DNA of 64,000 bases from assembly GCF_011751765.2 (NCBI RefSeq), contig NZ_CP061169.1, positions 434,001-498,000 of the forward strand. The letters run 5' to 3'. Below the pieces are notes generated by a model. It was not told the origin of the DNA, did no database searches, and saw only the letters and a program-made list of their open reading frames with translations. Within the stretch, counting starts at the first letter, position 1, and the number at the start of each line of letters is the position of its first letter. Made by a program: the position numbers and the translations under genes. The stretch comes from Paramicrobacterium chengjingii. Its GTDB lineage: Bacteria; Actinomycetota; Actinomycetes; Actinomycetales; Microbacteriaceae. Shown here piece by piece: positions 24,772 to 33,396 of the stretch.

Positions 24772-25667
24772 TGGCGCACGACGAGGCTGTTGCGGTCGGT
24801 GCCGCGACAGCATCCGGTGATTCAGCTTCGGCAGACGAACGTCGGCTGCCCGAATCGAGCGCGATTCTTGAGGGTGACAACCTGCAGGTTGTTTCCCAAT
24901 TTCCGGATGCCGCGTTCACGCTGATCTACATCGACCCGCCATTCAACACCGGCCGCGAGCAGCGGCACACGAAGACGACGCACGTGCGATCGGCCGACGC
25001 GACGAGCGGAACCATCACCGGTTTCAAAGGGCAGACGTACGAGCGCATTCGCGGCCAGCTGCATCGTTACGATGACGCGTTTGATGACTACTGGGCGTTT
25101 CTCGAGCCACGACTGCTCGAGGCATGGCGGCTGCTTGCCGACGACGGCACGCTGTACCTGCATCTCGACTATCGCGAAGCTCACTATGCGAAGGTGCTGT
25201 GCGACGCGATCTTCGGGCGCGACTGCTTTCTCAACGAGATCATCTGGGCGTACGACTATGGCGGCAAATCAAAGTCACGGTGGCCGACAAAGCACGACAC
25301 GATTCTGGTGTACGTGAAGAATCCGCGAACGTACGTTTTCGACTCCGATGCCATCGACCGCGAACCGTACATGGCTCCAGGGCTCGTGACGCCAGAGAAG
25401 GCAGCACGCGGAAAACTGCCGACCGATGTGTGGTGGCACACGATCGTGTCGCCAACCGGCAGAGAAAAGACCGGGTACCCAACGCAGAAGCCCATGGGAG
25501 TGCTGCGGCGCATCGTGCAGGCGTCAAGCCGCGAGGACGATTGGGTGCTCGACTTCTTCGCGGGCAGTGGCACGACCGGTGCCGTGGCGAAAGCGCTGGG
25601 CCGAAATTACGTGCTCGTCGATGCCAACCCCGAGGCGATAGCGATCATGCGCGAGCGCTTGAAGTAG
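24771..25667 (+). CDS. Site-specific DNA methyltransferase (beta-class N6-adenine/N4-cytosine), orphan
   Basis: I place the start at the GTG at 24771, overlapping the lipoate-ligase stop by one base; this gives 298 residues. The longer frame to 24135 is a shadow. Catalytic motif IV, Y-I-D-P-P-F-N-T-G, comes before SAM motif I, D-F-F-A-G-S-G-T-T-G, the order of beta-class amino-methyltransferases. The W-A-Y-D-Y-G-G and K-H-D-T-I-L-V-Y-V-K motifs fit the group and Y-P-T-Q-K-P marks the C-terminal region. No restriction endonuclease or specificity gene is nearby, so it is probably a solitary regulator or protector methylase. Confidence 0.85.
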   Translation: MAHDEAVAVGAATASGDSASADERRLPESSAILEGDNLQVVSQFPDAAFTLIYIDPPFNTGREQRHTKTTHVRSADATSGTITGFKGQTYERIRGQLHRYDDAFDDYWAFLEPRLLEAWRLLADDGTLYLHLDYREAHYAKVLCDAIFGRDCFLNEIIWAYDYGGKSKSRWPTKHDTILVYVKNPRTYVFDSDAIDREPYMAPGLVTPEKAARGKLPTDVWWHTIVSPTGREKTGYPTQKPMGVLRRIVQASSREDDWVLDFFAGSGTTGAVAKALGRNYVLVDANPEAIAIMRERLK

Positions 25668-25808
25668 CTTCTGCCCTCATGTGCGGTCGCTGCTTGGCTG
25701 AGTGGGTCGATGTTCATGTGGCAAAGTTGTACGTTATCCGCGCGAGTCAGAGCTTATTTTGACATATGAAAATTGGCTCTGAGGGCTGAGCCGTCAGGCG
25801 GGCGCCGG

Positions 25809-27032
25809 TCAGCGCAGCGGATCGAACGGCGCGATCGCGGGGTCGGTTCGGCCCGTGACGATGCGCTCGGCCAGCAGCTTGCCCGTCGCCGGGCCGAGCA
25901 CGACTCCCCACATGCCGTGGCCGCCCGCGACGTACACATTGGGCGCACGCGTCTGCCCGACAAGCGGAAGCCCGTCTGGCGTGACGGGCCGCGAACCGAC
26001 CCATTCGTCGTGCCTGTTGTCGAGGTCGACGCCCGTCATGAGCGTGCGCACCCGATTGACGATCGCCTGAATGCGCCGGTGCTGCAGCGCATCATCTGGC
26101 CCACGAAACTCCATTGTTCCCGCGATGCGAAACCGGCCCTGGTACGGCGTGCACGCGATGCGCTGCGTCGGCAGATATACCGGATGCTCGGCGGGTTCGT
26201 CCGTGTCGACCGTGAACGAGTACCCGCGCCCGGCCTGTACAGGCACGTTGACGCCGAGCACCCGGGCAAGCCGCGGCATCCACGCGCCGGTGGCGATCAC
26301 AACGGAGTCGGCGGTGAGAGTCTCGCCGTTTGAGAGCATCACCGATGGTCTCGATGAGGAATCGACCGCCGACACCTCAAGGCCCATTCGCATCTCTGCG
26401 CCTCGCGCTGTGACGGACTCCGCGAGGGCGTGCATGAACGGGCCCGGCTCGATGAAGCGCTGGCCGTCCATGCGGTAGGCGGCACCGATCTGGGACGAGA
26501 GCTGAGGCGCGAGAGCGCGCGGGTCGTCGAGGCGCTCAACGTGAACGCTCTGGCCGTGCTGAATCACACCAGCAACGTCGCGCATGAAACCTCGTGCATG
26601 TCTTGCATGACCGAATCCGATGATGAACGGTCCTTCGTGGGTCGACGACTCCACGCCGCCATCGATCAGCTCGTCAAAGCTCTGCAGCGCCAGCCTGTCA
26701 ATCGGGGTGAGCGCAGCCATGGCGCGATCCCAGGCGCGTTGCGTGCCGTGCGCAGCGAAACGCGCGAGAAATGACCAGAGGTTCACGTCGACGCGAACCG
26801 GAACGTGCAGCGCAGCATCCGGATCGATCAGTGCTTTGGGGCCATACGTCCACAGGCTCGGGTCGGCGAGTGGAATCGTCTTGGCTGGAGCGAGCCAACC
26901 TGCGTTGCCCCACGATGACCCGGCCGCGACGCCCTCGCGGTCGATGATCGTCACCTCGACGCCGCGCTCCTGCAGATGCCAGGCCGTCGCGAGCCCCACC
27001 ATTCCCGCTCCGACAATGATCGACCGCGCCAT
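25809..27032 (-). CDS. FAD-dependent D-amino-acid dehydrogenase/oxidase (DadA-like, DAO family)
   Basis: The 407-residue flavoprotein starts with I-I-V-G-A-G-M-V-G-L-A-T-A (dinucleotide fold at about 5-17), has the G-S-S-W-G-N-A-G-W motif typical of DadA (about 37-45), and ends with V-A-G-G-H-G-M-W-G-V-V-L-G-P. DadA-type enzymes oxidise D-amino acids to keto acids and ammonia and feed electrons to the membrane. It lies 95 bases downstream of sufU on the same strand and might be co-transcribed. A substrate link to the M55 D-aminopeptidase at 9.3 kb is possible but they are not in one operon. Confidence 0.8.
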   Translation of the reverse strand: MARSIIVGAGMVGLATAWHLQERGVEVTIIDREGVAAGSSWGNAGWLAPAKTIPLADPSLWTYGPKALIDPDAALHVPVRVDVNLWSFLARFAAHGTQRAWDRAMAALTPIDRLALQSFDELIDGGVESSTHEGPFIIGFGHARHARGFMRDVAGVIQHGQSVHVERLDDPRALAPQLSSQIGAAYRMDGQRFIEPGPFMHALAESVTARGAEMRMGLEVSAVDSSSRPSVMLSNGETLTADSVVIATGAWMPRLARVLGVNVPVQAGRGYSFTVDTDEPAEHPVYLPTQRIACTPYQGRFRIAGTMEFRGPDDALQHRRIQAIVNRVRTLMTGVDLDNRHDEWVGSRPVTPDGLPLVGQTRAPNVYVAGGHGMWGVVLGPATGKLLAERIVTGRTDPAIAPFDPLR

Positions 27033-27127
27033 GAAACCTCCCTACTACGCACCGTAGTTGAGACGCGATGCCGAAACCACCCGTCGACGGTGACTGTTGC
27101 GGGGCACCGAGAGAGTGCGCTCTCGAG

Positions 27128-27568
27128 CTACGGCAGCTGTGCGAGCGAGTCTTCGAGCGCCACCCAGGCGAGCATCGCGCACTTGACGCGGGCGATGTAG
27201 CGCGAGACTCCCTCAAGCACAGCGGCGTCGCCCAGTGGCTCGTCGTCGTCAACACCTGCGCCCTTCGACCGCATCAGCTCACGAAACAGCGCAATGCGCG
27301 GGGGAGCGTCGGCCAGCGGCATCCCGGCCGCAAGATCGCTCAAGAGAGACGCCGACGCCATCGAGATCGAGCAGCCCGCTCCCTCCCATGTGACCGCCTC
27401 AATCGTCTGTCCGTCGTCAGTGAGCTGCACCTGCAGCGTGAGTTCGTCGCCGCACGTCGGATTCAGCTGGTGCGAGGATGCCGCAGCCGCATCGCGCAGC
27501 CCGAAACCGTGCTTCTCGCGCGAATGATCGAGGATCACCTGCTGGTAGAGGCTCTCAAGGTCACTCAT
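27128..27568 (-). CDS. sufU: SufU Fe-S cluster assembly zinc protein
   Basis: The 146-residue protein has the SufU zinc ligands: Cys39 and Asp41 (N-P-T-C-G-D), Cys66 (G-A-G-C-S-I-S) and Cys130 (V-K-C-A-M-L). An 18-21 residue insertion relative to IscU (about 87-108) marks it as SufU rather than a scaffold IscU. SufU accepts persulfide sulfur from SufS. Its ATG overlaps the SufS stop by 4 bases. The sufBCD genes are not in this window. Confidence 0.93.
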   Translation of the reverse strand: MSDLESLYQQVILDHSREKHGFGLRDAAAASSHQLNPTCGDELTLQVQLTDDGQTIEAVTWEGAGCSISMASASLLSDLAAGMPLADAPPRIALFRELMRSKGAGVDDDEPLGDAAVLEGVSRYIARVKCAMLAWVALEDSLAQLP

Positions 27569-28857
27569 GATGCGGCTCCGAAGAACGAGCGAACGTCGGC
27601 AAGCGCGTCGAGAAACGCATCGACGTCTGACGTCGTGTTGTACAGGTAGGTGCTTGCGCGCGTGGATGCTGTGAGGTTGAACCGGCGGTGCAGCGGTTGC
27701 GCGCAGTGGTGGCCGACGCGAACGGCGATGCCGCGGTCGTCGAGGAACTGCCCGGCGTCATGGGCGTGGACGCCCTCGAGGTCGAAAGCGGCGAGGCCCG
27801 TGCGAGCTGCAGCATCCGTCGGTCCGAGCAGCCGCACGCCCTCGATGCGCTGCAGCCCGTCGACGAGGCGCGCGGCCAGCTCGTTCTCGTGCGCGGCGAT
27901 GCGGTCGAGACCCACGATGCTCAGGTAATCACACGCCGCGGCAAGGGCGATCGCCTGCGAGATGCGCTGGGTTCCGGCTTCGAAGCGCTGCGGTGCGGGC
28001 AGGTACTCTGCCGATTCGAGAGTCACCGTTGTGATCATCGATCCGCCGGTCAAAAACGGCGGAAGCGCGTTCAGCAGCTCACGGCGGCCGTACAGCACGC
28101 CGATTCCCGTTGGCGCGAGCATCTTGTGGCCGGAGAACACGGCGAAGTCCACATCGAGAGCGCGAAAATCGACGGGCATGTGGGGAACGGACTGGCAGGC
28201 ATCGAGCACGACGAGCGCCCCGGCCGCACGCGCGAGGCGCACCAGCTCGTCAACGGGCGCAAGTGCCGCTGTTACGTTCGACGCGTGGGCGAAGGCGACG
28301 ATGCGTGTGCGCTCGCCGATGATCTCGGCGGCGGCGCCCGGCCGCAGCATCCCCTGCTCGTCGACGGGGATCGCTCGCACGACGGCGCCAGTGCGCGCGG
28401 CCAGTTCTTGCCACGGGATGAGGTTTGCATGGTGCTCTGCCTCGGTCACGACGATTTCGTCGCCCGCCTCGAGACGGAATCGAGCGGATGCCGCGCCGCC
28501 GCGCCCTGCCGTCGCATTGCCGATCGCGTACGCGACGAGGTTCACGGCTTCTGTGGCGTTCGACGTCCATACGATCTCGTCGGCCTCTGCCCCGACGAAG
28601 TCCGCCACCCGTACACGTGCCTGTTCGAACAACTCGGTCGCCTCTGCCGCGAGCGTGTGTGCCCCGCGGTGAACGGCCGCCGTGTAGTTCTCGGCGAACG
28701 ATCGTTCGGCATCGAGTACGTTCGCGGGTTTGAGGCTCGTCGCCCCCGAATCGAGGTAGACGAGGGGTTTTCCGTTCACCTGCGCTCGGAGCTCGGCAAA
28801 ATCTGAGCGGATGCGGGCAACCGCAGCATCGTCGAGGGGCAGAGTCTGAACAGTCAC
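27565..28857 (-). CDS. sufS: Cysteine desulfurase, SufS family
   Basis: The fold-type I PLP enzyme takes sulfur from cysteine for Fe-S clusters and passes it to SufU. The PLP lysine lies in F-S-G-H-K-M-L-A-P-T-G and the persulfide cysteine in R-V-G-H-H-C-A-Q-P-L-H, the class II (SufS) pattern. T-E-A-E-H-H-A-N and D-S-G-A-T-S also fit. I chose the GTG at 28857 (V-T-V-Q-T-L-P-L-D-D), giving 430 residues; a GTG at 28884 adds nine residues and neither has a strong ribosome site. It is coupled to sufU by a 4-base overlap. Confidence 0.93.
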   Translation of the reverse strand: MTVQTLPLDDAAVARIRSDFAELRAQVNGKPLVYLDSGATSLKPANVLDAERSFAENYTAAVHRGAHTLAAEATELFEQARVRVADFVGAEADEIVWTSNATEAVNLVAYAIGNATAGRGGAASARFRLEAGDEIVVTEAEHHANLIPWQELAARTGAVVRAIPVDEQGMLRPGAAAEIIGERTRIVAFAHASNVTAALAPVDELVRLARAAGALVVLDACQSVPHMPVDFRALDVDFAVFSGHKMLAPTGIGVLYGRRELLNALPPFLTGGSMITTVTLESAEYLPAPQRFEAGTQRISQAIALAAACDYLSIVGLDRIAAHENELAARLVDGLQRIEGVRLLGPTDAAARTGLAAFDLEGVHAHDAGQFLDDRGIAVRVGHHCAQPLHRRFNLTASTRASTYLYNTTSDVDAFLDALADVRSFFGAAS

Positions 28858-28920
28858 ACCACCATTGTCTCGCGCACCGCTCACGCGTGGGGCGGTGTTA
28901 CCGACACAGCGTCCGCTCGT

Positions 28921-29958
28921 TCAGGAGCGCGGCGCTGTCGATTCGCGCACCACCAGCTCGAGCGGCATCATCGTGGCGTTCGGAACGGACTCGTCTCCGT
29001 CGATGAGTCGCAGCAGAATGCCGGCCATGGCGTCGCCCATCTGCTCGGGTGACTGATCAACGGTGGTCAGGGGCGGGGATGCTGTCGCCGCATACCTGTC
29101 ATTGTCGAAACCGACGATCGAGATGTCGTCTGGCACACGGAGCCCCGCGCTGCGCAGTGCGGAGTATGCGCCGACCGCCATCTGGTCGTTTGCCGCGAAG
29201 ACCGCGTCGATGCGGGTCGAGTTCTCGAGCAGCGAGCGCATTGCCTCGGCACCGTCCGCGGGTGAAAAGTCGCCGTAGGCGACGAGCGAGTCGTCGAGCT
29301 TGGCGCGTGCGAGCGCGGCCCGCCAGCCGTCGAGCCGGTCGTGACCACCGGGCATATCGGTGCGCCCAGCGATCGTGGCGATGCGCGTGTGCCCCAAGTC
29401 GATCAGGTGCTGCGTTGCCATGCGTGCTCCATCGACGTTGTCGACATCGACGTAGTACCCCTCGATGGCTTCGGGAATCAGCGGCCGCCCTGCGAAGACC
29501 ATGGGCACAGTCGCGCCCAGCTGCGTGTACGAGTGGTCGCTGACGTGGTGCGACACGATGAGCGCACCATCGACATTGCCACCGCGCAGGTAGCGCCGTG
29601 TCTTCGCCGACGAGGTCTCCGTTTCCATCAGCAGGCTGAGCGTGTATTCAGTGTCGGCGAGATGCAGGGCGACGCCTTGCACGATCGACGAGAAGAACGG
29701 GTCATCGAACACCTTCGACGCCGTCTCGGGAACGATCACCGCGATCGCCTGAGTCTTCTTGCTTGCCAGGGATCGGGCGACGCGATTGGGCACGTAACCC
29801 AACTCGTCGATCGCGGCATTGACGATCGCCACGACCTCGTCTGTCACCTTCGGCGAGTTGTTGACGACGCGTGACACCGTCGCCCGCGAGACTCCGGCTC
29901 GTGTGGCGACGGCCTCGAGGGTGGGCGCGCTTGGTCTCGCGATCGTGCGATCCGTCAT
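28921..29958 (-). CDS. LacI-family regulator of the beta-glucoside operon (CebR-like role)
   Basis: The 345-residue repressor has the HTH T-L-E-A-V-A-T-R-A-G-V-S-R-A-T-V-S-R-V-V-N at about 14-34, a hinge near L-G-Y-V-P-N-R-V-A-R-S-L, and a sugar-binding domain (I-S-I-V-G-F-D-N). It lies 45 bases downstream of the beta-glucosidase gene on the same strand and is probably the last gene of that operon. The two operators at 34754-34793 resemble the Streptomyces CebR box, so this is the likely binder, induced by cellobiose or another beta-glucoside. Confidence 0.88.
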   Translation of the reverse strand: MTDRTIARPSAPTLEAVATRAGVSRATVSRVVNNSPKVTDEVVAIVNAAIDELGYVPNRVARSLASKKTQAIAVIVPETASKVFDDPFFSSIVQGVALHLADTEYTLSLLMETETSSAKTRRYLRGGNVDGALIVSHHVSDHSYTQLGATVPMVFAGRPLIPEAIEGYYVDVDNVDGARMATQHLIDLGHTRIATIAGRTDMPGGHDRLDGWRAALARAKLDDSLVAYGDFSPADGAEAMRSLLENSTRIDAVFAANDQMAVGAYSALRSAGLRVPDDISIVGFDNDRYAATASPPLTTVDQSPEQMGDAMAGILLRLIDGDESVPNATMMPLELVVRESTAPRS

Positions 29959-30003
29959 CGCGCCCGTCCCCCCTTTGCAGCCGAAAAACTGCGTGTCAAC
30001 AGC

Positions 30004-31425
30004 TTAATGCGCGGATGCCGTGTCGCGACGAACCTCGGAGCGAACCTGAGCGATCAGCTCGGAGTAGGCCCGGCCGGAGTCCTTCACAGTGCGCTCGAGC
30101 GTGTTGTAGTCGACCCGCACAATGCCGAACCGCTTGTCGTAGCCCCACGACCACTCGAAGTTGTCGAGCAGAGACCACACGAAGTAGCCGCGCACGTCAG
30201 CGCCGTCGGCGATGGCATCGGAAATCGCCTGCACGTGGTCGCGAATGTATGCCGTGCGTTCGGGGTCGTGCACGCGGCCATCCTCAGACACCACGTCGTC
30301 GTACGCGGAGCCGTTTTCGGTGACGTACAGCGGCGGCATGTTCGGGTACTCGCGCCCGAGTCGCGTGAGCAGCATCCGCAGTCCTGAGGGGTTGACCTCC
30401 CAGCCCATTGCCGTGCGGGGCAGTCCACGCGACGGGAACGCGAGGTGCTCGCTCCCGACCCAGGGGGAGCGGATGCTGCGGTCCGTCGCTCCGGAATGAC
30501 CGTCGGAACCCTCAGCGGGGTGCCCAGAAACCTGGTCATCGTGGTAGTGGTTCACACCGAGGAAGTCGATGGGCGTGCCGATGATCTGCATGTCGCCCGG
30601 CTCGATCAGCTCGCGCAGCCCGAATTGCTCAAGATCGGCGATCGTGTCGGCGGCGTAGGCGCCCGTGACGATGGGCTCGAGAAACACGCGATTCTGCAGA
30701 ACGTCGAACCGGCGAGCCGCTTCCACGTCAACCGGATCGTTGGCGTCGAGCGGAATCGAGTTCGACAGGTTCAGCGTGATGCCCAGGTTCTCGGCCCCCA
30801 GCTCACGGAGTCGGTTCACAGCGAGACCGTGGGCGAGATGCTGATGGTGGATCGCCGCGACTGCGGCATCCGGTTCTTGCCTTCCCGGCGCGTGAACGCC
30901 GGCCGCGTAACCGAGCAGTGATGAGCAGAAGGGCTCGTTGAACGTCGTCCAGTGCCTTACGCGGTCGCCGAGGGCGTCGTACATCACCTCCGCGTAGCGC
31001 ACGAAACGCTCGGCGGTCTCGCGATTCGCCCAGCCGCCGCGCTCCTCGAGGGCTTGCGGGAGATCCCAGTGGTACAGAGTCATCCACGGAAGGATGCCGG
31101 CCTCAAGAAGTTCGTCGACCAGGCGGCTGTAGAAGTCGATGCCCTGTTGATTCACATCGCCGTCGTCGGGCAGCACGCGGGCCCAGCTCGTCGAGAACCG
31201 GTAGGTGTCGAGCCCGATGTCGCGCATGATCGCGACGTCTTCGCGGTAGCGGTGATAGTGGTCGACCGCTACCTCGAGGTTCTCGCCTCGGGCGACCGCA
31301 CCGGGCACGCGAGCGAAAGCGTCCCACACGGAGTCGCGCTTTCCTTCCTCATGACCTGCACCCTCCACCTGAGCGGCGGCGGTGGCGGATCCCCACATGA
31401 ATGTCGGCGGGAAATTAAGTGTCAT
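30004..31425 (-). CDS. GH1 beta-glucosidase
   Basis: The 473-residue glycoside hydrolase family 1 enzyme starts at the ATG at 31425; the frame to 32190 is a shadow. The acid/base glutamate is Glu164 in T-F-N-E-P-F and the nucleophile is Glu370 in Y-V-T-E-N-G. The N-terminal F-M-W-G-S-A-T-A-A-A-Q-V-E-G motif and the C-terminal W-S-L-L-D-N-F-E-W-S-W-G-Y are family hallmarks. No signal peptide: it cleaves imported disaccharides, probably cellobiose or related glucosides, in the cytoplasm. It overlaps the permease stop by one base (TGATG). Confidence 0.95.
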   Translation of the reverse strand: MTLNFPPTFMWGSATAAAQVEGAGHEEGKRDSVWDAFARVPGAVARGENLEVAVDHYHRYREDVAIMRDIGLDTYRFSTSWARVLPDDGDVNQQGIDFYSRLVDELLEAGILPWMTLYHWDLPQALEERGGWANRETAERFVRYAEVMYDALGDRVRHWTTFNEPFCSSLLGYAAGVHAPGRQEPDAAVAAIHHQHLAHGLAVNRLRELGAENLGITLNLSNSIPLDANDPVDVEAARRFDVLQNRVFLEPIVTGAYAADTIADLEQFGLRELIEPGDMQIIGTPIDFLGVNHYHDDQVSGHPAEGSDGHSGATDRSIRSPWVGSEHLAFPSRGLPRTAMGWEVNPSGLRMLLTRLGREYPNMPPLYVTENGSAYDDVVSEDGRVHDPERTAYIRDHVQAISDAIADGADVRGYFVWSLLDNFEWSWGYDKRFGIVRVDYNTLERTVKDSGRAYSELIAQVRSEVRRDTASAH

Positions 31426-32309
31426 CAGCCCTTCACGGCTCCTTGCATGATTCCAGAAATGAGTTGTTTGCCTGCCACTACGAAGAGTACAAGCAGCGGG
31501 ATGGTTGAGAGTATCGCGCCAGCAAGCACGATGGAGTAGTCGACGTAGTGCGCGGACTGCAGCTGGCTGAGGGCCGTCTGCAGTGTCGGGTTCGTTGAGT
31601 CGAGTACGAGCAGCGGCCACAAGAAGTCTGTCCACGCCGTCATGAACGTAAACAGGGCGAGGATCGCCATAGCGGGGCGTGCCGCGGGAACGGCGACGTG
31701 GAAGAAGGTGCGAATCATATTCGCGCCGTCGACTCGGGCTGCCTCGATCAGCTCGTCTGGAATGACATCGACGAGATACTGGCGCATGAAGAACACGCCG
31801 AAAGCAGTGACAAGCAGCGGAATGATGACCGCGCCGATGCTTCCCGTCCAGCCCCAGGTGCGCATCAGCATGAACAGCGGAATGATGCCGAGCTGGGTGG
31901 GAACGGCGAGCGTCGCGATGACGAACACCATCAGCCCGTTGCGCCCGCGAAAGCGGAGCTTGGCGAACGCATAGCCCGCGAGGGTCGAGAAGGTCACCAC
32001 CGAGAGCGTGACGACGCACGAGATGATGAGGCTGTTGCCGAGCGCCTTCCAGAATGGAATCGACTCGAAAACCACCTGTGCATTGATCCAGAACCGTCCG
32101 CCGGGAAGCAGCGGAGGCCAATCGAGCCCGAAGTCGGAGTTCGTGCGCGTCGACATGACGAACGACCACCAGAGCGGGTACGCAGAGCACACGAGAAACA
32201 CCGTGAGCAGCCCGTACGTGAGAAAACCGGGGCGGCGATCGATGCCGAAGAAGCGGCGACGCTTCGCAGCATCCGGCGCTGTCTTTCTCTGCATTGCTGC
32301 CGTGCTCAT
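31425..32309 (-). CDS. Sugar ABC transporter permease, CUT1 MalG/CebG type
   Basis: The 294-residue permease starts at the ATG at 32309 behind GGAGGT and has about six membrane helices. The ATPase-contact EAA loop reads E-A-A-R-V-D-G-A-N and the C-terminus is typical (G-K-Q-L-I-S-G-I-M-Q-G-A-V-K-G). No ATPase gene is present in the operon, so it probably uses a shared MsiK/MalK-type ATPase encoded elsewhere, as known for Streptomyces CUT1 systems. It overlaps the preceding permease by 4 bases and the beta-glucosidase by one. Confidence 0.92.
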   Translation of the reverse strand: MSTAAMQRKTAPDAAKRRRFFGIDRRPGFLTYGLLTVFLVCSAYPLWWSFVMSTRTNSDFGLDWPPLLPGGRFWINAQVVFESIPFWKALGNSLIISCVVTLSVVTFSTLAGYAFAKLRFRGRNGLMVFVIATLAVPTQLGIIPLFMLMRTWGWTGSIGAVIIPLLVTAFGVFFMRQYLVDVIPDELIEAARVDGANMIRTFFHVAVPAARPAMAILALFTFMTAWTDFLWPLLVLDSTNPTLQTALSQLQSAHYVDYSIVLAGAILSTIPLLVLFVVAGKQLISGIMQGAVKG

Positions 32310-33346
32310 CGCGAGACCTCCTTGTTGCGGTACGCGGCCAGTCGTCTCTGGCGTCTGGTCGTCGACACCTTCGTCTCTGCCGTCGCGATCGACTTCGAGA
32401 GCAAGAAGTTGATCAGCCCGATACCGACGATGATGAGGAACAGCAGCCACGCGATCGCCGACGCTTCGCCGAAGTTCTGGCGGAAGAACGCCATCTCCCA
32501 CAGGTAAAGCACAGTCGTCTGAAACTGCCGTTGCGAGCCGCCCGCCGTCGCCGCGTCGAACATGCGCGGCTCGACAAAGATCTGAAGGCCCCCGATGGTC
32601 GCCGTGATGATGACGAACACCATTGTGGGGCGGATGCTGGGGAGAGTGATGCTGAAGAACCGACGCAGCATTCCGGCGCCATCGAGCGCCGCTGATTCGT
32701 GCACGTCACGGGGCACTGACTGCATGGCGGCCAGCAGGATGAGGGCGTTGTAGCCCGTCCAGCGCCAGTTCACCATTGTGGCGATGGCGATGTGGCTCGG
32801 CAGCGTGTCTGTCTTCCAGCCGATGGCGTCGAGCCCGAAGTTCTGCAGCATGTTGTTGATCAGCCCGTAGTTCTCGCTGAACATGTTCGAGAAGATCAGT
32901 GCAACGGCGGCCGGGGTGACGACGTAGGGAAGAAGGATGCTCATGCGCCAGAACGTCTTTGAGCGAATGTTCTGGTCGAGAATCGCGGCGATGAACGTCG
33001 CGGCGATGAGCTGCGGGATCGACGACAGAATGAAGATGCTGAACGTGTTGAACAACGAGTTCCAGAAGTACTCGTCGCTCAGTACGTTGACGAAGTTCTC
33101 TATGCCAACGAAGTCGCCTTGCCCCTTCAGCAAGTCCCAGTCGTACAGCGAGACGACGAATGTATAGATGAGGGGAAAGAGGCCGACGAGCCCGAAGACA
33201 ATGAAGAATGGGGCGACGTAGGCGTAAGGGGATGCCTTGACGTCGAGGCGGCTGAGCCAATGGCGCCGACGCTCGGCGCGATCTGGCGTGCGTGGCGAGG
33301 TGGAGCGGGGAGGCGTGGTCTTGCCCGGGGTGAGTGTTGCAGTCAT
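32306..33346 (-). CDS. Sugar ABC transporter permease, CUT1 MalF/CebF type
   Basis: The start at the ATG at 33346 (M-T-A-T-L-T-P-G) gives 346 residues; 17 further upstream residues in frame would read into the hairpin. A positively charged N-terminus precedes about six membrane helices. The EAA loop reads E-S-A-A-L-D-G-A-G-M-L. It pairs with the permease encoded next. It is separated from the binding-protein gene by a strong hairpin, which probably lowers its expression relative to the binding protein. Confidence 0.9.
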   Translation of the reverse strand: MTATLTPGKTTPPRSTSPRTPDRAERRRHWLSRLDVKASPYAYVAPFFIVFGLVGLFPLIYTFVVSLYDWDLLKGQGDFVGIENFVNVLSDEYFWNSLFNTFSIFILSSIPQLIAATFIAAILDQNIRSKTFWRMSILLPYVVTPAAVALIFSNMFSENYGLINNMLQNFGLDAIGWKTDTLPSHIAIATMVNWRWTGYNALILLAAMQSVPRDVHESAALDGAGMLRRFFSITLPSIRPTMVFVIITATIGGLQIFVEPRMFDAATAGGSQRQFQTTVLYLWEMAFFRQNFGEASAIAWLLFLIIVGIGLINFLLSKSIATAETKVSTTRRQRRLAAYRNKEVSR

Positions 33347-33362
33347 GAGAGCCCAATCGTGT

Positions 33363-33390
33363 GGGGTTCCCGGCTGGCGCCGGGAACCCC
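33363..33390 (-). other. Intra-operon hairpin between sugar-binding protein and permease genes
   Basis: GGGGTTCCCGGC (33363-33374) and GCCGGGAACCCC (33379-33390) form a perfect 12-bp stem with a 4-base loop and no T tract. It lies 6 bases past the binding-protein stop. It is likely to stabilise the upstream mRNA or attenuate read-through. Confidence 0.7.
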
Positions 33391-33396
33391 GTGACA

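Noticed and set aside
24771-25667. Restriction-modification system.
   Set aside because: The methyltransferase has no endonuclease or specificity gene on either side; neighbours are a lipoate ligase and an amino-acid flavoprotein.
25680-25763. Short frame beginning M-C-G-R-C, similar to the start of SOS-associated YedK/HMCES peptidases (M-C-G-R).
   Set aside because: Only the first four residues match; the rest (27 residues in all) shows no family sequence, and there is no ribosome site. Treated as chance.
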